In this document: in pieces, positions 55,101 to 64,000 of the stretch
Position numbering within the stretch: position 1 is the stretch's first letter
Layout: every line of letters begins with the position of its first letter
NCBI GenBank assembly: GCA_023014485.1
Contig: JAJOZX010012301.1
Coordinates: forward strand, 5,001 to 69,000
Direction of reading: 5' to 3'
Source of the DNA: Bathynomus jamesi
Taxonomy: Eukaryota; Arthropoda; Malacostraca; Isopoda; Cirolanidae
DNA: 64,000 nt
The notes under the pieces: model-generated
Seen by the model: only the letters and a program-made list of their open reading frames with translations
The model's database searches: none
What the model was told of the DNA's origin: nothing
Translations under genes and position numbers: made by a program

Positions 55101-55645
55101 ACTCAATCAGTCTCAAACCCTCATCATTACCAGTAAAAGTCTCGTAATAACATTAGGGCAGTTAAGTCCCCGACAATTATACTATTCCGATTATAATAAA
55201 GTTACCAAGAAGCGAGTAAAATCTAGTATCGGGATCGAGGGGTTGAACGGGAGGTCTATAAACAACAAAATTAAAGCTAATAACTACGCGCCTTAACTTC
55301 AACGCATATCGCATTAATTGCTGCCGGAAATTCTATCTTAACCTCGATAGCCCTAAGGGAATTACGAATGTACAACAAAACGCCGCCACCAATCCTATGT
55401 TAGTAAAAAGTTTAAAACCCGGTATATCAAGTTCCCCCAACAAGTCCCGAGTCACGGTATTTAACCACGTTTTGGTTATAGCAACTATATCGTAGTTCCC
55501 GGAATAAATTATCGCCTTAAATTCGTTTAATTTATTTCTAATACTACGCGCGTTACAATAAAAGACGTTTAAATTATTTTTTACCACGGATCGGCGTTTT
55601 AAACTATTTTTCCCCTCGGGCCCGCGTTTCACGGACCCGTTTCCT
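52150..55645 (-). pseudogene. CR1-type LINE, nearly complete ORF2, split by a 631-bp insertion
   Basis: From 55645 down: endonuclease start LNVFYCNARSIRNKLNEFKA and DIVAITKTWLN; a long frame (55116-54136) with EPTRGDNILDMVMTND, GCSDHQIIRFKL, the linker RPKWWTREIGEFMNERNRAH, and KLKVSKAPGPDALYPRHL; RT with SSQHGFRRHRSCLTNLLEFY, VIYLDFKKAFDTVP, SGVPQGSVLGPLLFVIYIND; and the catalytic block altered to FVDNTKIG instead of FADDTKIG. WQMQFNVDKC is cut at 53480 and continues past the insertion with CKVLHIGSRNN (52858 down). The thumb LGFIARNFEFKSK, YGVQFWCPYLPEDIDRLE and end KVIDKWNNLPASVVNS follow. The long 981-bp frame suggests moderate age. Confidence 0.87.
52850..53480. mobile_element. 631-bp insertion in CR1, solo-LTR-like
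   Basis: It interrupts the CR1 frame exactly between DKC and KVLHIG. ACATT stands on both sides (52845-52849 and 53481-53485). The borders read TGTTA ... TAACA if the duplicated bases are counted, as in LTRs. The interior has repeated 'AAACCCT' words (52955-53020) and no ORF. A 5-bp duplication with TG...CA-type ends would fit a solo LTR, but the overlap of ends and duplication leaves doubt. Confidence 0.5.
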
Positions 55646-57470
55646 CACAGGGTACATATAATCCCTAAAGTAAAGCAGTACACCCCGACCTTCCCCGTGT
55701 ATTCTATCTTCATGAAACATTCTATAACCCCTGAGCTGAAACTCTTTCTTTGTCTCGTGCAGACTTGGATATCCAATACTCATTTATCGCTATGACATCA
55801 TAATTTGCAATAGTGACAAACTTTAAACTCGTCACACTTATTCCTAATAGATCTGGCGTTAACTGAACGAATTTTAGGGTGTTTACGGCGAGTTGAGCCA
55901 CTGTCGCATGGCCTCGTTTCCTGACGGTGTTACTAGGAAAGACTCGTCTTCAGGTATCTGTATTCAGACAGAATCGTTCGCTATTGCTCGAATAGACTCG
56001 TTTGTCAGAGGTTCCGCTTGAGTTAGATCGTTGGTCGGTGTTGCCTGCCAATGGCTCAAACTGAGCACGCTCGCCTGCTGGTAGCCCAACCCCATGTAAT
56101 TCGCTTGCCGGCGGCATTACTCCATCAGAGTCATTTATCGGCTGCCCTACCTCAATTGATTTGGTTGTCGAAGATACTACTCCATTTGATTCGTTTACCG
56201 GTGGAGCTACCGGAATAGACCCACTTGCCGACGGCCCTACCCGAGTATGTTCACTTGCAGGCACCGCCATTCTATTAGTCCCATTATTCTGGCCCAAGCG
56301 ACGACATCTAGAAAATCTAGAAGGTTGTACACATTAAGATGGATTTAAATCACGTTGTTTTAATTTGCTTTGGGCATTAAAGTTTATCCCGTCCGCTGTA
56401 AACAACCTTTTTCCCCAATGAAGCTGTCACACACGTCAAGGAATCGAATCCCTTTGCCCTAACATAACATTTTAAAGCCTACACTTTATCGCAATGGCTT
56501 TACTCAGTGCCACATTGATTATTTTCAAACGAAGTAGAATTCCAATCAGAATACCTCGGTGGTCGGTTTTTCAAAGGAATACAGAGGACACCAAACAGCA
56601 ACAGACCGGCTGGTCCCTACGTCTTACTGTGCCAGTTAATTCAACATATTCTGCAGTAATTTTTTCCCGAGTACCAAATGGGTCCCTCATAAAACACATT
56701 CATCGAACCCGCTTCCACTATTATTATACTATTTTCGTCCTTTGTTTTAATTACCTCTAACTCCCGTCTTACTTTATCAATCTTTGCTACTGGAAAGCAG
56801 TTAACCCTCCTTTTCGAAATATTTTTCTTTGCAAAGTAGTGCGCCTGTTCATGAAATGGGGAGTCCCCTAAGAGGATAGATTCTCCTTCAAGGTCTGAGA
56901 GGAACTCTTACTTATTTTCTAGCCTAATGCTGGGGGGGGAATTCCGCACGGCATGTTTCGGCCTTACTGACCGTCTTTGAAGTACAGGGGGAATTCTGCA
57001 CGGCCTGTCTGGGTCTTAATGACTGCCCGGTATACACAGTGCGGAAATCACCCCTCTACCCGATCTGTGACAACGGCGCCTTTATTAATACTTTCAGCTC
57101 GGGGTAAGTTACTGTCGATCTTATTGGATAACAGAGCGAGTTCCTGTTCTACTTTAACAATCTTGCGGTCTAAGTCGCTGTAACTGTCGGCCACCAAGGT
57201 CTCAGTGCCTGGTGCCCTGGTCGCCACCAGCTGCCTAAATTAGTACGTTTGAAGATCAATTTTATTTTCCAGGCTATTAATCATGTCCCTAAGATGATTA
57301 TTTCCCTATCCTTGTTCTCTCTTAATTTACAGAACAAACAAACTGACACTGAGGACAACTCGTTCACAGAGTTGACTCCGAACGAAGAAGCCTGGTGTTT
57401 TATGTTACACATGCCAGTAATGGGCGTTCTTCAAGGGGAGAGGGGCTATTTTTACTATTACGAACCATAA
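55646..57470 (-). pseudogene. Second CR1 copy: ORF1 and start of the endonuclease
   Basis: From 57470 down: a CLFCKLRENKDREII segment with coiled-coil pattern (MINSLENKI), VKVEQELALLSNKIDS (57160-57110), then a duplicated 'GGGGGAATTC..CACGGC.TGT' patch, then a frame at 56297-55950 with a degenerate repeat of about 16 residues (variants of V-G-P-A-S-E-S-x-G-V). It ends with the endonuclease start ARSIRNKCDEFKV (near 55800) and YTGKVGVYCFTLGIICTL, after which another CR1 copy begins. ORF1 of CR1 encodes an RNA-binding protein with zinc and coiled-coil parts; assignment rests on position and coiled-coil pattern. Decayed. Confidence 0.6.
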
Positions 57471-57669
57471 TAAATACTCAGTTTTACCTTTTAACTTTAA
57501 TCTATGGACAGTAAATTAATGTTTCCGAACGCGAAGACAATTTTTTTTCACTGAACTTATTAAATAATGAGATTAAATTTAGTACTTATAAACCTACTGC
57601 AGTTGTAAACACGAGGGGATTTTTTTTTGGCTCAGCCAGAGTCAAAGTTATACAGGATTTACTAATATA
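57471..57669. other. Spacer, nothing recognised
   Basis: AT-rich; nothing recognised. Confidence 0.4.
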
Positions 57670-58069
57670 CAGGGTGTCCCATAAGTCTGGAACCATAGGG
57701 TAAAATAAGTAATTCATGTTTTTCCGTTTATGCACGTGCCCATGATGTCTTTGAGTAAGGAAGAACGCATCCAGGTAATTCCGCTAGTAGGAAATCGGAG
57801 TCAGAGGGAGGTCGCTGAGAAATTTAACAGATTGCATCCGGACCGCGCGCCGATAACACACAGCTGTGTCGGCAAACTTGTAGCAAAGTTCAGGGAAACG
57901 GGATCCATAGGAGATAAACCACACAGTGAACCTCCGAGGACATCCACGGACGATGACACAGCCGCTACCATCCTCGCTCATTTCACAAACAGTCCCCAAA
58001 AGTCTCTTCGGCGTTTTATTGCCGTTTTTATTATTTTGCCCTATGGTTCCAGACTTACGGGACATCCTG
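57670..58069 (+). mobile_element. IS630/Tc1/mariner element M6, copy 2, keeps the N-terminal half
   Basis: CAGGGTGTCCCATAAGTCTG at 57670 after TA; the inverse CCAGACTTACGGGACATCCTG ends at 58069. The ORF from ATG 57742 reads MMSLSKEERIQVIPLVGNRS then QREVAEKFNRLHPDRAPITH, a helix-turn-helix like that of insect maT/IS630 transposases, and stops matching at ILAHFTNSPQKSLRR, after which the DDE part is deleted. Together with copy 1 (21719) the two copies show opposite halves of the same transposase. Confidence 0.78.
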
Positions 58070-58116
58070 TGTGTGTATATATATATATATACATGTGTGT
58101 GTGTGCGCGTGCGCGC
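58070..58116. repeat. (GT)n(TA)n(GC)n compound microsatellite
   Basis: GTGTGTATATATATATAT, then ACATGTGTGTGTGTGCGCGTGCGCGC, directly after M6 copy 2. Confidence 0.88.
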
Positions 58117-58232
58117 CCAAAAAATTGTCCCTATTTTTATTTGGCTGTTATTTTATAATGGATGTCTATTTCAGTGAGGTTTCTTCTTCAGAAAGGTAAA
58201 ATTGGGGGGGGATTTTAATCGGCATATACCTC

Positions 58233-58587
58233 GATGCGCCTTGATGGTGTAGTGGTCAGCATCGTTGACTACGAATCCACCGGCTCCGGGTTCGATTCCT
58301 GGTGACAGCAGGCGGCGCGCAGCAAACCCAGCTGTTCATTCTCCATACAAAAAAATTGGTTGGTAGATAAATGGGCACCCTGGGTAACCTAGTTATTAAG
58401 ATGCTGGGCTGCTGATCGGGAGGTCGTAAGATCGAGTCTGGGCGAGGACTTTGTAGTTTCTGACAATCCGTGGCGAGTCGTAGTTCAGATTCCACGTTAA
58501 ACTGTAGATCTAAGGTGGAGCAACAAGTTTGACGTTCGTCAGAATGAACAATTCGGGAGGAAGCAAAACCAAGGTAAACCAAGGTAT
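58233..58587 (+). repeat. tRNA-derived dimeric SINE, long form, most complete
   Basis: Head GATGCGCCTTGATGGTGTAG with A box, B box GGGTTCGATTCCTGG, the linker AGCTGTTCATTC, the second tRNA-like unit ACCTAGTTATTAAGATGCTG with its own B box AGATCGAGTCTGG, then ACAATCCGTGGCGAG, a shared module altered to GTAGTTCAGATTCCACG, and the tail. This copy shows the full two-headed structure. Confidence 0.88.
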
Positions 58588-58795
58588 ACTTATATGCCTG
58601 TACCTATATATTTCTAATCTTTCATTATTTAATAACTAATAAATATTTTATACTAAAACCGTTCTTTCATTATTTCATACTTAAAGCAATAACTTTTGTT
58701 AATTACGAAAAGACGATACCGCTACCAATAGACTACAGCCTAATAAATCCCCATAACTACGTTATAGTCTTTAAGGAAAGCCAAGTCTATAGTCT
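58588..58795. other. Spacer, nothing recognised
   Basis: AT-rich; nothing recognised. Confidence 0.4.
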
Positions 58796-59030
58796 TCAGC
58801 AGGATGGAACACCACCACACACTGGTCTCCCTTCATGAGCCACTGGCATGGCCCCTATACTCACCCGACCTCACACAACTCGCCTTGTTTTGGAGGCGTT
58901 ACATAAAAGAGAGGATATATTCTACAAGCCCAAGACACTTGAAGACTTGAAGACCAAAGTCTATGAGGTAATCAACAGCATCCTAGCTGAGCTATTTCCA
59001 AAAATTATGTTAAACATTTGTGTAAGGTGT
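58796..59030 (+). pseudogene. Tc1/mariner-type transposase C-terminal remnant
   Basis: FQQDGTPPHTGLPS (catalytic Asp region, near 58797-58840), a stop, then PLYSPDLTQ-like sequence broken by frameshift, LHKREDIFYKPKTLEDLKTK and VYEVINSILAELFPKIM. It ends near CVRC. The 3' end of the coding part runs straight into an 18-bp tandem repeat. An end-like segment AAAAATAGGGACATTTTGGG at 59276-59298 may be the terminal repeat of the element. Confidence 0.7.
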
Positions 59031-59210
59031 TAAAAAGGTTAATTGTGTTAAAAAGGTTAATTGTGTTAAAAAGGTTAATTGTGTTAAAAAGGTTAATTGT
59101 GTTAAAAAGGTTAATTGTGTTAAAAAGGTTAATTGTGTTAAAAAGGTTAATTGTGTTAAAAAGGTTAATTGTGTTAAAAAGGTTAATTGTGTTAAAAAGG
59201 TTAATAAACT
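59029..59210. repeat. 18-bp tandem repeat, about 10 copies
   Basis: GTGTTAAAAAGGTTAATT repeated ten times without visible change, between a transposase remnant and a probable element end. Because 18 is a multiple of 3, every frame stays open (VLKRLI repeated), but no coding role is implied. Confidence 0.95.
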
Positions 59211-59419
59211 CTTGTTTTTTACATACCTATTGCCTTTGTATCTATTTTCCTTTATTTAGCTTGGAATATTTATTTAAAAATAGGGACATTTTGGGGGGAC
59301 ACCCGGTGTGTGTGTGTACACAGACTGCTTACAGGAAATTGAAATGGGTCTAACTATAAAACTTTGAAAGTAAAGTACGGTAAATGTTAAGTTTCGTAGA
59401 GACCACGGTTTTTGACAGT

Positions 59420-60296
59420 CGAAATTTGTTAAAGATCTAGAGGACTCAATAAAGAGAATAAGAGAAAGCTCTAACCTGCCATTAGTCCGATCTGCACTTT
59501 TGTATCTAACCGTCCCATTCCACCTAGCAAGCAATAGCCAGTTAAAAACAATGCAATGAGTACAAAATAAAGGTACTCTATTCATAAAAGGTATATCCCG
59601 CAGAGACTGGAAAACAAATGCATTTACACGCAAATGCTAACTTAGAACCAATTAATGTGGTCCTACATAATGAAGCTGTTGAGCTATAAGAGAAATTACA
59701 AGAGGAAATCCCTCCCGAATTACACTGGTCAACAAAGTTTTTGTCGCAGAGATATTTTTACTTGAATTATATGTAATTTTTTACGTTGATTATGGAAATG
59801 AAAACAGAATTTTTCTATCACCGCAGTTTTAGTGACACACGAATTTACATTACTTAGGATTTTAGTCAGAATAGGAAGGGGGAGGAGTCTGCCGCTTGCT
59901 CCTCCTCCGCTTATAAGTTGCTGCACGTCACTGTTGACTTTCATTTGTCAGTTACTCACTTGATTTCGCTCAGTGAACGTTTTAGGTGCGTTCAATATGC
60001 ATTTCCTACTTTGATATTGCTATTACGTCTATAAATTAGTCCAAATTTAATTTTCGAGTCACTCAATATTGGTGGGTGATAGACAAATTTTGAGGTCATT
60101 TTTGAACAAAAATGGGTGGATCTTATAGATTTTTTTACCGCTTTGTTCATGTGACCCAAAAAAAAAAGAGTTATTTTTTGTTGACCAGTGTTATTAGAGA
60201 AAGTAGAAATTGACGAAGAAATGCAAAGGACCATCAAGACCCAATTTAGAAGCAGTCAGAAACAAATAGAAAACCAACCAATACCGATTTGTGTGT
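59420..60296 (+). pseudogene. jockey-like LINE, RT C-terminal remnant split by E3
   Basis: Plus-strand reading: SSNLPLVRSALLYLTVPFHL, ASNSQLKTMQ, GTLFIKGISRRDWKTNAF, then EEIPPEL. It is interrupted at 59722 and resumes at 60191 with LEKVEIDEEMQRTIKTQFRS. This is the thumb and tail of a jockey-type ORF2. Joining across the insertion with one TTA restores an open frame EIPPEL-LEKVEI. Several stops show it is old. Confidence 0.65.
59723..60190. mobile_element. E3: 468-bp non-autonomous CACTA-like element
   Basis: CACTGGTCAACAAAGTTTTT at 59723, and inverted CACTGGTCAACAAAAAATAA ending at 60190. TTA stands on both sides (59720-59722, 60191-60193). The ends resemble those of E2 (CACTAGGCAACAAAG; also the following TTTTGT.RCAGA). 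No ORF of note, so it would depend on a transposase in trans. Confidence 0.8.
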
Positions 60297-60299
60297 AAA

Positions 60300-61783
60300 C
60301 CAACACAATGAACTTACGGAATCTATCTTCACATTTCTATTAATAATTACTGAAGACAGATATTTCCAGCCAACCTGGAGTCTTTCAACTCAGACTATAT
60401 TTCATTTTCAAACTTTTTTCTATTAATTCCAAAGGTGTACCCAACCTTCTTCCTACTATTCCAATTTATTTCATCGTTGAGATCGTGAATGGACGAAATT
60501 GGTTACGTGAAAAATAATTAATCAATCAATTTAAAGGGATCACCTAACCTAGTGTAATCTGGTTTCCGTGGAACTTAATATTAACTAAGAATACATGCCA
60601 AAACAATTTGTCTATTAGGTAAAACAAGTGATAAAATTCTCTGTAGACTACTTCGAGGACCTATTAGAAAGAACTCTCTTTTCAAAATGGTTATAACGGA
60701 CCTATAGATATTTGGGTGTTATTGGCGCTTGCCCCAAAATGTGTTAGTTTTATATGTAGTTTCGTTTGTGTCAAAACGTACGCTTCGATTGAGCTAATTC
60801 TTTTAAGTTCTAATACGGTACTACATATTTACCTACAGTTCAAAAACCTAACCTAACCTAACTTAATTTAACCTTTCTAACATAGAAGCAAGAGTATCTC
60901 TCTCATTTGTCACAAACTGAACAATAGAAAACGAACACATTTTGGCACAAACACTATACCACGGACGTTTCGTCTACAGAGAACTTTATCGACACATTAA
61001 CTAACTAACTTGACCTCATCTTAATGGTGACAAAATATCATTTGCCGGGTGATAACGAGGGAAGAGACTCATTTTACTTGGAAGATTACGCATCCTTAAG
61101 TTACAAAACATCGCAGGTTAATGGAGTAATCTTCAGTAGTAGTCGTTTGTACATTTGATTCATGAAGTCCTGCTGTGAAATTATACTTTACGTTTACTTC
61201 ACGTTTTATAATTTACTTTAATTAACGTAGTTTTAGTTTGAAATTATTTTGCAATTCAAATTTCAACATAATTCATTTTAATAATTTAATAGAATTAAAC
61301 TTTTTTTTTTTTTTTGACTATTTAAGTTAATTGTCTTAATAATTAAAGTTTTAAATACTGATGATGATAATGGAAAACTTCTTTCTGAAAAGTTTGGTCA
61401 CTTCAATGAGGCTCATTTACTGTGTAGAGGCTCGTATGATCTTTTATTTTTCGGTTTATGGTAAAAATGCCGCGTGATTAAAATGGCATAGGTTAGGCTA
61501 ACCTGATACTATATTAGTATAGCATTATTGTTAATACTATGTATACTATGGCGTTTTTACCCTTTTCATTTTTACCTGAGCCCTTTTATTTTCACTCTTA
61601 CCAAACTATACAAGTAGTTGTTTTCATTTTGAAATTGAACTACTGAATATACAGATTGATGTCGGATTTCCATTTTGGTTTCGTCTGACTTTTTTAGGGG
61701 GCCGACTGGTCTCCATGTGGGGTTAGTAGACCCCAAAGTTCGAATTCGAAGCCTCAAATCTACAACTCTCCATTAATTTAAGG
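60300..61783. other. Stretch without recognised features
   Basis: AT-rich; short CCTAA units near 60847-60870 (TTAGG-like). No gene or transposon recognised. Confidence 0.5.
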
Positions 61784-61990
61784 GCTACGTCGTCGCCAAT
61801 GTCGTAACACCGCTTCCCGTTGATGAGCGAAGTTAAGCGACATTGGGTCGGATAGTAGTTGGATGGGAGACCGTCCGCCGCGTCCAGACTACGTAGCGTT
61901 CCGTGGTTCGGATTCCACGTAGAGCTGTAGGTCCCCTCCGTCATATGACCTTAAGATGTTGCGAAGGAGGTTAAACAAAACCAATAATTA
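61784..61990 (+). repeat. 5S-rRNA-derived SINE, full length
   Basis: GGCTACGTCGTCGCCAATGT, TGATGAGCGAAGTTAAGCGA, AGTAGTTGGATGGGAGACCG, GTCCAGACTACGTAGCG, core CGTGGTTCGGATTCCACGTA, AGGTCCCCTCCGTCATATGA, TTGCGAAGGAGGTTAAACAA. Confidence 0.92.
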
Positions 61991-62012
61991 TTATTATGTA
62001 TTAATTTAAAAC

Positions 62013-62048
62013 TTTGGTTCCTAGGCGGACTTATTTCCGAAATAGTAA
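62013..62048. mobile_element. MITE M3 end fragment
   Basis: TTGGTTCCTAGGCGGACTTA-type word equals the right end of the element at 11922-12131. The partner end was not found. Confidence 0.4.
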
Positions 62049-62289
62049 GTTTAGTAAACGACAATTATTTCGAGACGATGGTGGGTGGGAGACCCCCTAC
62101 AAATACCACAACGTATACGTTGAAATTTCGCATTTAATATATTTCTGGTTTGAAAATGGTACGCCTAAAGGTGTAACAGTGGTAGATTGTACATAGCAAA
62201 AGAATGAAAGAAAATGAGGAGAGAGAGAGAGAATAGGGAAAAAGATACCCGGGCTTAATCTTGCCTGCGCGATCAGTTCTCTCTGCACG

Positions 62290-62516
62290 GGGTAGACGAA
62301 AGTAAATAGATACCTTCCATTTTTCCCTAGTTTTTTATTTGATAATAAATATCAATAAATAATTACAGAATTATTGAATCAATATATTTAGAACCGCGTT
62401 GTTTATCCCTTTCCATTACGTAAAGCTGACATAGTTCCGCCATTCCATTGGTGAGCTTTGCCATTTGTTTTGAGGATAATTCATCGTGGTGTCTATTTAC
62501 TTTTGTCAATCCTCTG
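62290..62516. mobile_element. MITE family M2, copy 3
   Basis: Left end GACGAAAGTAAATAGATACC; right end GGTGTCTATTTACTTTTGTC is its inverse with few changes. The interior on the minus strand contains ATGGCAAAGCTCACCAATGG as in the 11526 copy. Confidence 0.72.
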
Positions 62517-63802
62517 TCGGTTGAAGGATTGATGCAGTTCAGTAAGCCCCGAGCTTAGTAACCTACAAGTCAGTCAGTAGCCTCGTAAAACATAACAATG
62601 GATGCCAAGACGCGAGGTAAGCACCTTCTCGGAAGATGCCAGAGCAGATAATATCGTGTATATTCCATAAGATAAAATGCACCGTGAAATGGAAAACATG
62701 AAGATAGCCTTCTCCCTCCTTCAGGACACTATCGTTGGATAGATCTAGCACTAGTCCTGAAGTAGTCATGAAATTTGCTCCAAGCAAAAAACATGAAGAT
62801 AGCTGGCAAAGAGAAAAAGAGCGAAGAGAAGGAAGAGCAAGAAGAGAAAAATGCCCGAGCTCAACCCGATCTCAATAAATATGAGAACAAGTTCCCCTTG
62901 TAGGTTTGGGGATTCGAAACTCCGTTACCAACTAAGCCTTAGTAGACCCACTAAAAGGAATAGGCGTCAACTATGAAACGCCAAAACGTCTAGCGGGTCG
63001 TGGGAGAGTTAACGGAAGGTAAAAAACAAAAGCCCCCACCGATTAGTCTCCTTTAGATTCTCCAATTCTCCACTCGAATCAGCCGTTTCAGATGTTCTAC
63101 TTGAATGGAGTATTCTTTTTTAACATAATCTATGAAATATTAACTCGGTAAAATTATTTTATTCCAACTGCAAATTCATGTACGCATCAAAAACACCCTC
63201 AACAATACCAACCAGCATTGAAAAAATTAGATTAAATAAATAAATAAAAAAATTAAATTTCCCCCAAAATGTTAAATTTTATTAAACTGAAATGAATAAA
63301 ACCAGTTTTTAATTTTATTTTGTCGAAATTTTTAGTTAATCATTTTTTAAATTATGAATTTTTAACGATATCACAACTTTTACATCACAACTTTTACAGC
63401 AAACCAATATTGTTTCACGTTTTAAACTCAGACTTTTGCATGCAAAAAATTAAAGAAATTTTATGAAAATCTTAAAAAGAGAATGAGATTAATTCAAAGT
63501 TAAAAATAAGATTTTTAATTACATTTTCAGAGTCAATTATTTAAACCAGTCCGAGTTAATCTAATTTGAATTAAATCTTTTTCCTATTTAAACTTTGGAA
63601 TAGAGTTTTTCTCATACACGTTCATGTACGTCTCAGTGTGTAAGTACGTACATATTGTTGTACGAACGTACGTGTGTGTGTGTGTGTGTGTGTGGCTTAT
63701 TCGTACGTTTAAATGTACATTCTTGTACGTTCGTATGTAGCTGTTCGGACTCACATTATAAACAGTGGTGCTCATAAGTATTCGTACAGAGAAATATTTT
63801 TC
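62517..63802. other. Stretch without recognised genes, (GT)n at 63669-63693
   Basis: A Lys/Glu-rich plus-strand reading at about 62800-62900 (EKKSEEKEEQEEKNAR) might be a decayed LINE ORF1 but has no firm match. The 63600-63760 segment has repeated TACGT/GTACG words. Confidence 0.45.
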
Positions 63803-64000
63803 CTTTGGTTAGCTTCCGCCCGAATTGTTCATTCTGACGAAGGTCAAGCTTTTCACTCCACCTTAGACCTACAGTTTAACGTGGAATCCGAACCACGCCC
63901 CATCAGCAGCCCAGCGTCTTAACCACTAGGCCACCTAGGGTACCCATTTACCTACCAACCACTTTCTTTATTGTGTGGAAGGATGAACAGCTGGGTTTTG
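63803..64000 (-). repeat. tRNA-derived dimeric SINE, short form, cut by window end
   Basis: Inverse of GTCAGAATGAACAATTCGGG, the module CGTGGTTCGGATTCCACGTT, GGGCGTGG joined directly to CTGATGG, the second tRNA-like unit and the linker. It continues beyond 64000. Same internal deletion as the copies at 4013 and 10063. Confidence 0.87.

Noticed and set aside
57249..57470. Plus-strand frame ending in GVLQGERGYFYYYEP, preceded by a possible splice acceptor
   Set aside because: The minus strand of the same bases reads as a CLFCKLRENKDREII coiled-coil segment in line with the CR1 ORF1 downstream of it. I see no other plus-strand exon to join, so I treat it as a shadow.
49150..57470. One single 8-kb CR1 element
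   Set aside because: The endonuclease start occurs twice (near 55800 and 55570) and the RT catalytic block twice (49935 and 53610), so there are several truncated copies.
59029..59210. CRISPR-like array
   Set aside because: The repeats are direct, contiguous and without spacers, in a eukaryotic genome; it is a plain tandem repeat.
40021..64000. Further upstream exons of the sidestep-like gene
   Set aside because: I looked for a minus-strand Ig N-half (Cys, then Trp, ending in phase 0 before 39989) and found no candidate with both motif and splice sites.

Overview
This is a eukaryotic window that looks like arthropod nuclear DNA. It is AT-rich and full of (TA)n, (GT)n and (GA)n microsatellites. 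Its single-copy coding content is five small exons with GT-AG splice sites, and almost everything else is transposable element. The best guess is a decapod crustacean: the LINE at 32.8-35.5 kb resembles non-LTR elements I associate with crab and shrimp genomes, and the host gene is of an arthropod type. The lineage is an inference; arthropod is much safer than decapod.

Host gene. One gene on the minus strand crosses the window from about 40 kb down to position 261. Five exons (39830-39989, 24302-24456, 22662-22797, 8640-8745, 261-451) join without breaking frame. They encode the end of one immunoglobulin domain, a complete second Ig domain split over two exons, and a fibronectin type III domain split over two exons. 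This layout fits a sidestep-like IgSF cell-surface receptor. The first and last exons lie outside the window or were not found. The four introns (about 15.4, 1.5, 13.9 and 8.2 kb) hold most of the repeats.

Repeats by region. 0.7-3.9 kb: a truncated Tc1/mariner element touching a Tigger/pogo element. 4-12.8 kb: a tRNA-derived SINE, MITEs and a Tc1 remnant. 12.9-14.1 kb: an inverted pair of Penelope-like fragments with GIY-YIG domains and hammerhead-like cores. 14.2-20.1 kb: two related LINEs head to head. 20-32 kb: mariner-type MITEs set in (TA)n tracts, hAT elements and a cluster of 5S-rRNA-derived SINEs. 32.2-35.5 kb: a hairpin MITE, then a LINE split by a Mutator-like element. 35.5-39.3 kb: a mariner split by an unusual 2.6-kb transposon (E1). 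40-44.4 kb: MITEs and palindromes. 44.8-47.3 kb: a second copy of the unusual transposon (E2). 47.4-57.5 kb: four minus-strand CR1-type LINE copies. 57.7-64 kb: MITEs, a Tc1/mariner remnant with an 18-bp tandem repeat, a jockey-like LINE split by a 468-bp derivative (E3), and SINEs.

Most notable system. E1 (36661-39279), E2 (44760-47323) and E3 (59723-60190) share CACT[A/G]- or CAGTG-type ends and a 3-bp TTA/TAA target duplication. E1 and E2 encode a zinc-finger protein of about 560 residues in which a D, D, C2C, H4H, E pattern can be read, like that of CACTA/Transib-type (CMC) DDE transposases. I recognise the protein as a widespread unannotated arthropod family; its assignment as a CACTA-like transposase is my inference. 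A second point is that the 5S-derived and tRNA-derived SINE families share a central module of about 35 bp. All transposase and reverse transcriptase genes here are broken.
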